From contig JANXWY010000090.1 of the NCBI GenBank assembly GCA_025350905.1, forward strand, positions 1-39,511: DNA of 39,511 nt. Reading direction: 5' to 3'. This DNA comes from Verrucomicrobiota bacterium. GTDB taxonomy: Bacteria > Verrucomicrobiota > Verrucomicrobiia > Limisphaerales > JADLHS01. Below are positions 26,001 to 32,645 of the stretch, in pieces. A program made the translations under genes and the position numbers. The number at the start of each line of letters is the position of its first letter. Within the stretch, counting starts at the first letter, position 1. The notes beneath the pieces are model-generated. The model had not been told where the DNA came from. It made no database searches and saw nothing but the letters and a program-made list of their open reading frames with translations.

Positions 26001-26157
26001 TCTGGTCGGGACCGTGGCAATAGAAACATTTATCCGATAGAATCGGACGCACATCACGATTGTAGCGGATCGGCTCGGCGGCCGCCGTGACAGAAACCGT
26101 GAAGGCAAACAGGAGACACCCACGGCTAGTGGCGAGCAGGTGCTTCGATATTTGCAT
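23074..26157 (-). CDS. PSD1-type protein: cytochrome c (PSCyt1), DUF1549 and DUF1553
   Basis: 1027 residues from ATG 26157, after which a signal peptide ends near AAA. Residues 28-125 are a planctomycete-type cytochrome C domain with heme motif CFYCH (44-48) and the distal EVMPPPDSHK. DUF1549 follows (about 140-350), with a second CxxCH, CAQCHDHKFDP (322-332). A central non-conserved region (about 370-680) may be a galactose-binding-like beta domain. DUF1553 ends the protein (about 700-960), with RVIVNRLWKQFFGVGLSKVVDDLGAQGE. It is thought to be a periplasmic electron-transfer partner of DUF1501 proteins in polymer breakdown; the actual reaction is not known. Confidence 0.92.
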   Translation of the reverse strand: MQISKHLLATSRGCLLFAFTVSVTAAAEPIRYNRDVRPILSDKCFYCHGPDQNKRKGKFRLDVREDAVAKRAIVPGQPDKSEMIRRLRATAEDEVMPPPDSHKRVTPAQQEVLRRWIAAGAKYEAHWAYVPPVKLVIPPDKNAIDVLVQQRLRELGLKPSPRADRRTLARRLYFDLIGLPPKPEAVETFVNDQSPAAVSRLVEQLLAAPQFGERMAIGWLDVVRFADTIGYHSDTPRNIWPYRDYVIRAFNENKPFDQFTREQLAGDLLPQSTQEQKVASAFNRLLLTTEEGGAQPKDYEARMLTDRVRAVSSVWLGQTIGCAQCHDHKFDPIKQRDFYALGAFFADLKEPIIGAREPGMLVPDDQQATELARLDEELARAQQAYDAPHPEWANAFAEWQKIQLDATIQDRRWTPLTPVRAESAGGSSLKIEKDHSVLATGKKPDTDSYTVAFTNGVTEVVGLRLEALPHDSLPAKGPGRAENGNFVLTELTAKIQRLDHTTNAISFVAARADIEQVGDLKTNLHPTYVAALVIDGHASDDTFGWAILPQSGQAHQLVLGLAAPLTLQPGETLTVDLTQNRAGHLLGHFRIGVTTNVEALQGPLSFPPAKEIGDLLLVAAEQRDAAQTEKLFAHFKRIAPETAALRDQLAAASKARSDFEGTIPRCLVSVAASEPRTVRLLPRGNFLIETGEIMQPALPPYLLAAHPPAGDQKLNRLDLANWLVSPENPLTARVIVNRLWKQFFGVGLSKVVDDLGAQGELPANQPLLDWLACEFMDHGWDVKHMIRLIVNSEAYQQTSVPSKKLRARDPLNRELAAQSRWRLEAELVRDNALSVSGLLVEKIGGPSVKPYQPDGYWENLNFPVRSYDASVGADQYRRGLYVWWQRSYLHPSLVAFDAPTREECAAERIRSNIPQQALVLLNDPTYVEAARALAGRILQEGGSDTKSRLTWAWRQVLDRAPRTDELQTIQPLLAQQLAEYRADPVAAEALLKIGQTPLPPHADPAELAAWTNIARVILNLHETITRG

Positions 26158-26200
26158 GGGACAATAAAATGCGGCTGGCCGACACGGTGTCAATCCTTCG

Positions 26201-26392
26201 CTGCGGGAAGGGTGCGACTGGAAGTGGCGGTCAACCCGGGTGGTAGGAGTGTTCGCGCTGCGAATACTCCGCCCGCGTAGAGCGGGCGGAACGTGCGGTG
26301 ACTCGGGCGTGCCGCTGGACGCGGCGCGACGGCTCGCAGCGCGAGCCGTTCTACCACACTGACCGCCACTTCTGGTCGCACCCCTGCGGGAA
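26201..26392. mobile_element. MITE-like element with 24-bp TIRs and a 9-bp direct repeat
   Basis: Left arm 26210-26233 (gggtgcgactggaagtggcg...) and right arm 26360-26383 are inverted copies at 22 of 24 positions. The only mismatches are two adjacent internal bases. Immediately outside both arms is the same 9-bp word ctgcgggaa (26201-26209 and 26384-26392), as expected for a target-site duplication. The 174-bp body encodes no protein. Its interior is a multi-hairpin palindrome described separately. The element lies 44 bp upstream of the DUF1549/1553 gene, in its promoter region. Confidence 0.85.
26240..26357. repeat. Branched multi-hairpin palindrome inside the MITE-like element
   Basis: The outer stem GTGGTAG (26240-26246) pairs with CTACCAC (26351-26357). 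Inside are GGAGTGTTCGC-gct-GCGAATACTCC (26246-26270, one G-T pair), CCGCCCGC-gtaga-GCGGGCGG (26269-26289) and ACGGCTCGC-agc-GCGAGCCGT (26329-26349). The outer GGTAG/CTACC and the last hairpin core match the layout of the palindrome inside miaA, so the two are probably one family. Confidence 0.8.
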
Positions 26393-26689
26393 TAAAGCGG
26401 TGGCGACGGATCGGACAGTTACCACCGTTACTCGGCACACATTTTAAGGTTGTTGAAATTGAGCTGCATTGCCAACGCCTTGCGCGACGATGGAATTCCT
26501 TTTCAAAACTCTGCGGACCGGAGTTGCCATGGACAAAATATCGTTCGGCATTTTGGTTCATCTCGCCGGCATCGGGTTCGGCGTTCACTTTCGCCGGGTT
26601 TGTCGCCTCCTATGACAGGATTAGCCAGCGAAGTTTCTGGTTTCCGAAAAGTTTCCTCCGGGCGGAGCCGGAGCCGAGCGAGTTTTCCA
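26393..26689. other. Intergenic region, no gene seen
   Basis: About 300 bp between the MITE-like element and the PIN toxin remnant. A 41-codon + strand frame (26490-26615) starting MEFLFKTLRTGVAMDK is open, but there is nothing to show that it is a gene. No terminator is visible. Confidence 0.4.
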
Positions 26690-27106
26690 TCAGTGGACCA
26701 ATTGAATCAGATTCGCTTCGTCAGCGAAGGCTTTTGCCAGTGGCTTATCGAGCGTGGCCAGACAGCCTCCATGCCGGCGGGCAAGTGCAATCAGGTAGCG
26801 GTCGGTGATTTGATTCGCGCCGGTCATCAGGTCGGTTCGCACCACCCGGTCAGCAGAACTCAGGTCGTCGGGAACAAACCGATGACGCGGATCGGCGAGG
26901 AGTCGGCGCAGCACACCAAACGCGTCGTCGGGTGTCATGCCAAAGCCGAGCAACGGATGCGAGGAGACCCGCGCAAAGCCGAGTTGGGAGATCGGACAGG
27001 TAGCGAAAGCGGAAACGCCTTTGAACCACGGGCGAACTTTCGAGTGATGCTCATGGTTTTCCCAGAGCTAGGCCATGAGGACGTTGACATCGAGCAGGCA
27101 GATCAC
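26690..27106 (-). pseudogene. PIN-domain toxin (VapC-type) interrupted by an amber codon
   Basis: Read from GTG 27106, which overlaps the antitoxin stop as GTGA, the frame gives VICLLDVNVLMA, then TAG (27068-27070), then LWENHEHHSKVRPWFKG and on through GFGMTPDDAFGVLRRLL to QITDRYLIALARRHGGCLATLDKPLAKAF. This is the layout of a ~138-residue PIN ribonuclease toxin: the first catalytic Asp in LLDVN, and the later D-x-YL and ATLD acidic residues. The stop is at codon 13, one residue before LWENH, where the family has a sense codon; one base change would explain it. A product restarting at an internal Met lacks the first Asp. A sequencing error or stop suppression is also possible. Confidence 0.8.
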
Positions 27107-27312
27107 GGCGTCAGGGTTTCAAGCTCGCGCACGAGGCAGGAGGTAATGACACCGCCGTTGGCACGGATGACCGGCAGACCGTCCTCGGACACAGCCACCG
27201 TGCATTTGCAGACGGGCATCGAACTCTCATTCTCGACAACAAACCGGTTGACCATCACGCGTTCCGTGGGTGGCAGATGTTTGATCTGGTCTATAACTTC
27301 CAGTGCGGTCAT
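27103..27312 (-). CDS. Antitoxin paired with the PIN toxin
   Basis: 69 residues from ATG 27312: MTALEVIDQIKHLPPTERVMVNRFVVEN, then SMPVCKCTVAVSEDGLPVIRANGGVITSCLVRELETLTP. The second part resembles VapB-like antitoxins that precede PIN toxins; the first part resembles the N-terminal helix of another small antitoxin type, so the gene may be composite. It overlaps the toxin start by 4 bp (GTGA). The frame is intact, unlike that of the toxin. An in-frame upstream ATG (27408) exists, but the extra 32 residues do not look conserved. Confidence 0.65.
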   Translation of the reverse strand: MTALEVIDQIKHLPPTERVMVNRFVVENESSMPVCKCTVAVSEDGLPVIRANGGVITSCLVRELETLTP

Positions 27313-27421
27313 AGTGATTATTATCCGCGGAAAGGCTTGGTTGGGCAAGTGGCCGTTTCCCCGCTGCCGTTTCCCCGCGCCGCTCGTGCCGGAGCCGATC
27401 GCTTTCATCTCCGTGGCGGCG

Positions 27422-28579
27422 TCATTTCGGGCTTATCCAATTTTGGAACACCCTATCATCAAAAAGTCGTTTTGCGAGCAATTGATAACCCTCGGTCAAT
27501 GGATGGCTGGCATCCGCGTACAACACGCTGGGGAGCGGTTCGGGAATCCAGTGGGGTATTTGATTCTGCGCGAGCCACGCCACGATTTCCTCGTGGATTT
27601 TCCGGTAAGCGGGAAGGTTCTCCCGGGCCATCAAGTGTTCGTTGAATGGCCCCAACACGACGAGCACGTCGTTATCGCGCTGCCGCAGGACTTCCAGGAC
27701 CCGTTGGAACGCGTGCCATTGGAGCGATTGGTCCAGCGCGACCCATTCGAACTGCGTCGTGCCGGTGGCGTTCGTGGACCACGGCTTGTGGCGCGGACTC
27801 AGCGGGCCGCGTTGCGGATCGTCGGCGGGTTCGGCGGGAACGGTCAACGTGATTTGGGAAAAAGGATTGCGATAAGCGTTGGGATAGCGCGGCGGATCGC
27901 CCCCGGCTTCGGCCAGCGTCCACTTCGGAATGCTTTGCTGACCGAAATAAGCGTTTTGCAAATGGCTCACCCATTCGAGGAAAGGAACGTTGCGCTCCAC
28001 CAGCGCGTTGAGCCGCTCACTGGCGTCGGCCCGATAACAGGGAATCCGCGGGCTGAACTGCGGCACCAACGCAGCATGGTTGAACGACTCTTCCTTGTCG
28101 GTGCTCAGGTCCGCCTTGGGACTGGTCAGCCAGAGCAGATTACAGTGCAAAATTACTTTCTGATGGCGCAATGACCCGCCATAACAGCGGACCAAGCCTT
28201 CCAGCGCGAGCGGAAACAGCCCGTTGACGCCCGCGTTGACGAACCGGTTGGGGACGCCGGTTTCCTGGTTCAAAAAGTGCGACCAGGTGCCATCAGCCAA
28301 AACGTATTCACCCCAGACCACGGAATCGCCCAGCAGCACGATGTTCGTTGGGCTCGCCCGTTGCAGGCGTTGTTCGTAGAGCCAATAGTCTTTGCTCAAC
28401 GCGTAGGGGATGCGGTAGTCGGGCCCGATCGCGAAGCGTTCCAGTTTTTTCCACACCCACGGCGTCAGCGTGACCACGAGCAGCACCACCCCGGCCGCGA
28501 CGGCCCAGTGCTGTGGGCGCAGCCGCACTTCGTTGACGAAGGGGAGCTCCGGCGACTCCAATGGTTTCAGGGCGGCCAT
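27422..28579 (-). CDS. Membrane-anchored SGNH/AlgJ-like hydrolase or O-acetyltransferase
   Basis: 385 residues. A single N-terminal membrane anchor (about 25-41) precedes an SGNH domain: VLLGDSVVWG (Asp85-Ser86) and C-terminal YADASHPLTEGYQLLAKRLF (Asp356, His359) supply the Ser-His-Asp set. Such proteins partner MBOAT acyltransferases in O-acetylation of extracellular polysaccharides, as AlgJ/AlgX do with AlgI. The MBOAT gene ends one base before this start, which supports that pairing. The polymer is not known. Confidence 0.85.
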   Translation of the reverse strand: MAALKPLESPELPFVNEVRLRPQHWAVAAGVVLLVVTLTPWVWKKLERFAIGPDYRIPYALSKDYWLYEQRLQRASPTNIVLLGDSVVWGEYVLADGTWSHFLNQETGVPNRFVNAGVNGLFPLALEGLVRCYGGSLRHQKVILHCNLLWLTSPKADLSTDKEESFNHAALVPQFSPRIPCYRADASERLNALVERNVPFLEWVSHLQNAYFGQQSIPKWTLAEAGGDPPRYPNAYRNPFSQITLTVPAEPADDPQRGPLSPRHKPWSTNATGTTQFEWVALDQSLQWHAFQRVLEVLRQRDNDVLVVLGPFNEHLMARENLPAYRKIHEEIVAWLAQNQIPHWIPEPLPSVLYADASHPLTEGYQLLAKRLFDDRVFQNWISPK

Positions 28580-28580
28580 T

Positions 28581-30182
28581 TTAAAACTGGAAATAAATGA
28601 ATGCGCCGCCGCCGGAGGCGCAGAGGCACAGGTAGAGGACCATAAAAACCATTGCGCCCACGCGCACCACCCCCGTTTGCAGGAGCGGCCGCAAGCGCGA
28701 CTCGTAGGCGAATTGATAGAGCCAGATCAGGGCCACCAGCAGCAGCATGAGCGCGGGGATTTGCGGATCCTGCCAGGCCGCCGTGAAGATCCGCTGCACG
28801 ATCAGCAGGGCATCGCCGAGGGAATTGGCCCGAAAAAAGATCCACGCGAAGCACACGAAACTGAACACGGCCAACTGCTTCACCAGCCGGGGCACGCGTT
28901 CGCGATAAACGGCCGACCGTTCCAGCTCGCGGGTGATCAGGATGCCGGCGGCATGGAGCGTGCCCCAGATGACGAACGTCCAATTCGCTCCATGCCAGAT
29001 GCCGGAGATGAAAAAGGTCAGGAAGAGATTGCGGTAAGTTTTGAATATCCCCCCACGATTTCCGCCCAGGGGAATATAAACATAATCCCGAAACCAGGAC
29101 GAGAGGCCGATGTGCCAGCGCGACCAAAAATCTCCGAGCCCGGTAGCCAGGTAGGGATTGTTGAAGTTTAAAATCAAATTAAACCCCATGAGCTTCGCCA
29201 CGCCACGAGCCATGTCCGTGTAGCCGCTGAAGTCGAAGAAGATTTGCCAGGCGAAAGCAAACGTTGCCAGCACCAGCGCCGGGGCGTCGAATGCCTTGGG
29301 GTTGTCGTACACTCGTTCGACGTAGAACGAGAGGTAATTGGCCAGGGCCAGTTTCTTGAACAAGCCGACGAGAAACAGTGACGCGCCGTCCGTGAAATTT
29401 TGCAGGCGCACCGGGGGGAACTGGTGGAATTGGGGCAGGAGATGTTTGGCGCGCTCGATCGGACCGGCCATCAGTTGGGGGAAAAAGCAGACGAAGGTCG
29501 CAAAGCGGATAAAGTTGCGTTCCCGCTGCACGTTACCCAGGTAGAAATCAATGGTGTAGCTCAGCGATTGAAAAGTGAAAAAAGAGATGCCGACCGGCAG
29601 CAGATACTCGAAACCGAACGGCATGAGCGTGGACGGATCGGACAACTTGAACGAGCTGTGGAGCGAAGTGAAAACCGCGTTCAGATTCTCCACGACGAAG
29701 CGGGCGTACTTGAAAAACAGCAGCAGGGCGAGATTGTTGACGAGACTGATGAGCAGCCAGATTTTGCGACTGCGAAAAAGGGCCCCGAGCGCCATCAAGA
29801 GTAGTATCAGACTGAGCACACCCATGGTCGGCCGGAGCGTGGGCAGGCCGAAAAGTGCCATCGCGAGGCAGCCCAGAGTCGCGGCGGCAGAAACTACAAA
29901 CGCAACTTTGAGCACGCGATCACCGAAACGAAACCGGATCGGCCGGGCGAGCCCGTCGGTCGTTTGCCCGGTGCCCGGGCAGTGGTCCATCAATGCCACC
30001 AGACCGAAATCGAGCAAGGTGGAATAGACCACGAGCAGGAGGTAATACGGATTCCACCAGCCGTAGAAAAAATAAGAGGCTGCCGTGAGCCAGGGCAGCC
30101 AGAGCCGGGTCTTCCGCAAGGCGTAGAACCCCGGCAGAACGACCAGCAGGAAGACCAGAAACGGCCAGGTGTGAAAAAGCAT
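28581..30182 (-). CDS. MBOAT acyltransferase (AlgI-like)
   Basis: 533 residues with about 12 hydrophobic helices. The opening PFLVFLLVVLPGFYALRK and SYFFYGWWNPYYLLLV is typical of AlgI/DltB. Further marks are PVGISFFTFQSLSYTIDFYLG, FPQLMAGPIERA, the WSRWHIGLSSWFRDYVYIPLGGNRGG loop, and the catalytic histidine in ISGIWHGANWTFVIWG. It brings an acyl (usually acetyl) group across the inner membrane for a secreted glycan. A poorly conserved cytoplasmic loop (about 60-140) is somewhat long. It forms a tight pair with the SGNH gene. Confidence 0.93.
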   Translation of the reverse strand: MLFHTWPFLVFLLVVLPGFYALRKTRLWLPWLTAASYFFYGWWNPYYLLLVVYSTLLDFGLVALMDHCPGTGQTTDGLARPIRFRFGDRVLKVAFVVSAAATLGCLAMALFGLPTLRPTMGVLSLILLLMALGALFRSRKIWLLISLVNNLALLLFFKYARFVVENLNAVFTSLHSSFKLSDPSTLMPFGFEYLLPVGISFFTFQSLSYTIDFYLGNVQRERNFIRFATFVCFFPQLMAGPIERAKHLLPQFHQFPPVRLQNFTDGASLFLVGLFKKLALANYLSFYVERVYDNPKAFDAPALVLATFAFAWQIFFDFSGYTDMARGVAKLMGFNLILNFNNPYLATGLGDFWSRWHIGLSSWFRDYVYIPLGGNRGGIFKTYRNLFLTFFISGIWHGANWTFVIWGTLHAAGILITRELERSAVYRERVPRLVKQLAVFSFVCFAWIFFRANSLGDALLIVQRIFTAAWQDPQIPALMLLLVALIWLYQFAYESRLRPLLQTGVVRVGAMVFMVLYLCLCASGGGAFIYFQF

Positions 30183-30222
30183 GGCGCTTGGTCTTGGTTA
30201 GTTCATCCCGCGTGGCAACGCG

Positions 30223-31161
30223 TCACTTGGCGTTGCTTTTCAACGCCTGAAGTTCTTCCGCGGTGGCGCGCCGCACGCAACGAAAGCCGCAGTAGTCGGT
30301 GGAGAAACACGCGTCACTGTCCCCGGTCAGTTCGGCTTGCCGCGCCGTGGTGCGACAAGCCTCCGGGCTGGATTTCCAACTGCCACCGCGGATGACCCGG
30401 CGCACATCCTTGCCGGGATTTGCCGGGCCGTGGGGATCCACGGCCGGACTTTCCGTGGAATAGGCCGGGCTGTAAATGTCCTCGCACCACTCGGAAACGT
30501 TGCCGTAAAGATCGTAGAGCCCCCAACGATTCGGTTGTTTCTGACCCACCGGATGGGTCCGCTGGTCGGCGTTGGCGGCGAACCAGGCGTATTGTCGCAA
30601 CTTGTCCGGCGCGCCGAAATCGTAAGGTTCCTCGGTGCCGGCGCGCGCCGCGTATTCCCACTCCGCCTCGGTGGGCAAGCGATAACCATTCGCTGCATAG
30701 TCGCAATCCCAGTCCATGGTTTTCTCGTTGTAACACGGTCGCAACCCTTCCAGGAGCGAGCGCTCGTTGCAATATTGCTTCGCATCGCGCCAGCGCACCC
30801 GCTCCAATGGTTTCTTCGGGCTGTCCTGCCAGTGCGAGGGATTGGGCAACTGCACCTTCGTGAACAGCGCGTGGGTCACCTCGAATTTGTCGATCAAGAA
30901 GGCGCTGACTGTCACTTTGTGCGCCGGGCGCTCGTCGGCATTGCCTTGATCGCTGCCCATCAAATATCCGCCCCCCGGCAGGGCAACCATTTCGACTCCG
31001 GACTTGGTCACAATCTCGAACGGGCTGGCGGCGCTACCCGGGGCGGAGATCGATGCGGGGCCAGACTTTACCGCACTTGAAGAGTTGGCTTCGGATTTGC
31101 CGCACCCAGAGAGCAGCCGGATCGCCACCGCCCCCAGTAGAAACCAAGTTGTTCGGTTCAC
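30223..31161 (-). CDS. Formylglycine-generating-enzyme-like (SUMF1) lipoprotein
   Basis: 312 residues from GTG 31161. A lipoprotein signal ends LLSGC (Cys20). The FGE-sulfatase domain (PF03781) shows GGGYLMGSDQGNADERPAHKV, LPTEAEWEYAARAGT, YGNVSEWCEDIYSP, RVIRGGSWKSSPEACRT and the final CGFRCVR. True FGE oxidises a sulfatase cysteine to formylglycine. Most lipid-anchored relatives are uncharacterised and may be lectin-like or kinase-linked, and no sulfatase is in this window. It begins 3 nt after the TolB-like gene and lies 40 nt before the MBOAT gene, so it is in the same operon. Confidence 0.88.
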   Translation of the reverse strand: MNRTTWFLLGAVAIRLLSGCGKSEANSSSAVKSGPASISAPGSAASPFEIVTKSGVEMVALPGGGYLMGSDQGNADERPAHKVTVSAFLIDKFEVTHALFTKVQLPNPSHWQDSPKKPLERVRWRDAKQYCNERSLLEGLRPCYNEKTMDWDCDYAANGYRLPTEAEWEYAARAGTEEPYDFGAPDKLRQYAWFAANADQRTHPVGQKQPNRWGLYDLYGNVSEWCEDIYSPAYSTESPAVDPHGPANPGKDVRRVIRGGSWKSSPEACRTTARQAELTGDSDACFSTDYCGFRCVRRATAEELQALKSNAK

Positions 31162-31164
31162 CGG

Positions 31165-32271
31165 CTATTCCTTCGACTTTGACGGTGGGCGAAACCAGGC
31201 GGACTCTTTGTTGCTGAATCCATTGGTTGTCAGCATCACGAAATCGGCGGCGCCGGCCGGGCTCAGTTCCACCACGCCGTCCCGCTCCGCCGACACGGCG
31301 CAAAGATTCCAGCCCGGCGCATATACGCCCACGATTTCGCAAGCGGCCTGAAACGTGCCGGGCTTGCTCGGGTCGCCCTTGCTGGCGGGGCCGCGGCTGA
31401 GGGTCAGGTAGCGGTTGTCCGGCGACCAGTCCACGTGGTAGGTCTCGTTCGTATGATCCTGTATGCGGAGCCGCCAAGTCCCGACGGTGGGTCTAGCCGC
31501 GGCGAGATCAATCGGCGCGACGGCGATTTCGTGGTCGCCGGAGCCCCAGGCCAGTTGCTTGCCGTCCGGGCTCAAACAGGGACGGCAGCCCGGAATTTTC
31601 AGATCGACGATATTCGTGCCGTGCCGCTCAATGGCGAGGATCGTGTGGTCAAAACCCATACCGGCATGAACGGTGGCAATGACCCATTTCCCATCCGGCG
31701 AAAATCCCGGGTTGTAGAGGTGGTAAATATTTGTGTTGTTCGGATGGATCTCGATCGCGCCGGTGGCCAAATCATAGAAACTCATCCCCTTGGTGTAATA
31801 ATCCATCACGTTGAATTTGGGATATTCCTGCGGCAAAAAACCAATGACTTTGCCATCCGGACTCCAGAACGGTTCCCGGGTATTCTCCACCAGCTTCTTC
31901 CGGTTCTTGCCATCACTGTCCATGACATACAGGCTGCGAACGGCATCGCGGCCTTCGCCTTGATCCACCGAAAAACAAATCTTCGAGCCGTCGGGCGAAA
32001 CTTGCGGGTAATGCTCGTGTTCCGTCGGCGTGTCCGTGAGGTTGACGGGCTGCGACCCGTCGGCGTGCATCACGAAAATCTCCCAGTTGTCGTTGACGTA
32101 AGATTCGTAAGCGATCTTGAAGGGCGCGCTACTTAACCGTTCCCTTAGCGACGCTGGTGCGTCCGCCGCCGTGGCGGTGGTCGCAAAGAGGGCGGCACTC
32201 AGGATGACCACGGACGACGGCTTTGGGCCCAGGCAACTGATCAAGGCACAAAGTCTGTTTTGGATTAGCAC
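31165..32271 (-). CDS. TolB-like (PD40) beta-propeller, secreted
   Basis: 368 residues from GTG 32271; a hydrophobic signal lies at about 19-35, ending TAADA. At least five PD40/WD40-like blades are visible by their SPDGK turns: QVSPDGSKICFS, PFWSPDGKVIGF, GFSPDGKWVIA, CLSPDGKQLAW and DWSPDNRYLTLS. Propellers of this type act in periplasmic complexes or ligand binding. No catalytic motif is seen. It is the first gene of the operon leading to the SUMF1-like, MBOAT and SGNH genes, so it may have a role in the same envelope-modification process. Confidence 0.85.
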   Translation of the reverse strand: MLIQNRLCALISCLGPKPSSVVILSAALFATTATAADAPASLRERLSSAPFKIAYESYVNDNWEIFVMHADGSQPVNLTDTPTEHEHYPQVSPDGSKICFSVDQGEGRDAVRSLYVMDSDGKNRKKLVENTREPFWSPDGKVIGFLPQEYPKFNVMDYYTKGMSFYDLATGAIEIHPNNTNIYHLYNPGFSPDGKWVIATVHAGMGFDHTILAIERHGTNIVDLKIPGCRPCLSPDGKQLAWGSGDHEIAVAPIDLAAARPTVGTWRLRIQDHTNETYHVDWSPDNRYLTLSRGPASKGDPSKPGTFQAACEIVGVYAPGWNLCAVSAERDGVVELSPAGAADFVMLTTNGFSNKESAWFRPPSKSKE

Positions 32272-32645
32272 GCGCGGATGCTAGTTGCCCACCCAAGTTT
32301 TCTCAACACCAAACTGCCAGAGTGCCGGAAATTTGACGTGCCGATCGCGAAAGGCCATTGAACAACGTGGAGTGTCCAGTCTCCGCAGTATTGCTACGGA
32401 GGACGGGCGGGAGTCCTCTCCCGCTTTCGAAGGGGGTGCCGGCGAGTTGGGACTGGGATTGTTCCCTTGATTGCTGTCGTGCTACAGAAAAGAGCCGCAG
32501 GGGCAGCGCACGCCAAAACCTTGCGGAGGTTCGGTGGAGCGCCTCCGGAGGGCCGAGTTCCACGAGGCCCTATCTTGTCTTCCCAAACGTTTCAGAATGG
32601 GACTCGTGTAACTCGTCCCTCCGGGGCTGCGGCAAGACATTCCAT
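32272..32645. other. Intergenic region with a palindromic repeat
   Basis: About 370 bp between the FG-GAP gene and the TolB-like gene. Positions 32490-32623 are the repeat also found at 35280-35418; the remainder holds nothing recognisable. Short open frames here come from the repeat. Confidence 0.6.
32546..32623 (+). repeat. CGGAGGGCCGAGTT palindromic element, copy 1
   Basis: Left arm cggagggccgagttccacga and right arm ending actcgtccctccg are imperfect inverted copies with a ~28-nt middle. Homology with the copy at 35344 extends about 55 bp to the left through a gccaaaacct-type block. Confidence 0.85.

Noticed and set aside
26490-26615. 41-codon + strand frame near the MITE-like element
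   Set aside because: Too short and without features or a ribosome-binding site; not reported as a gene.
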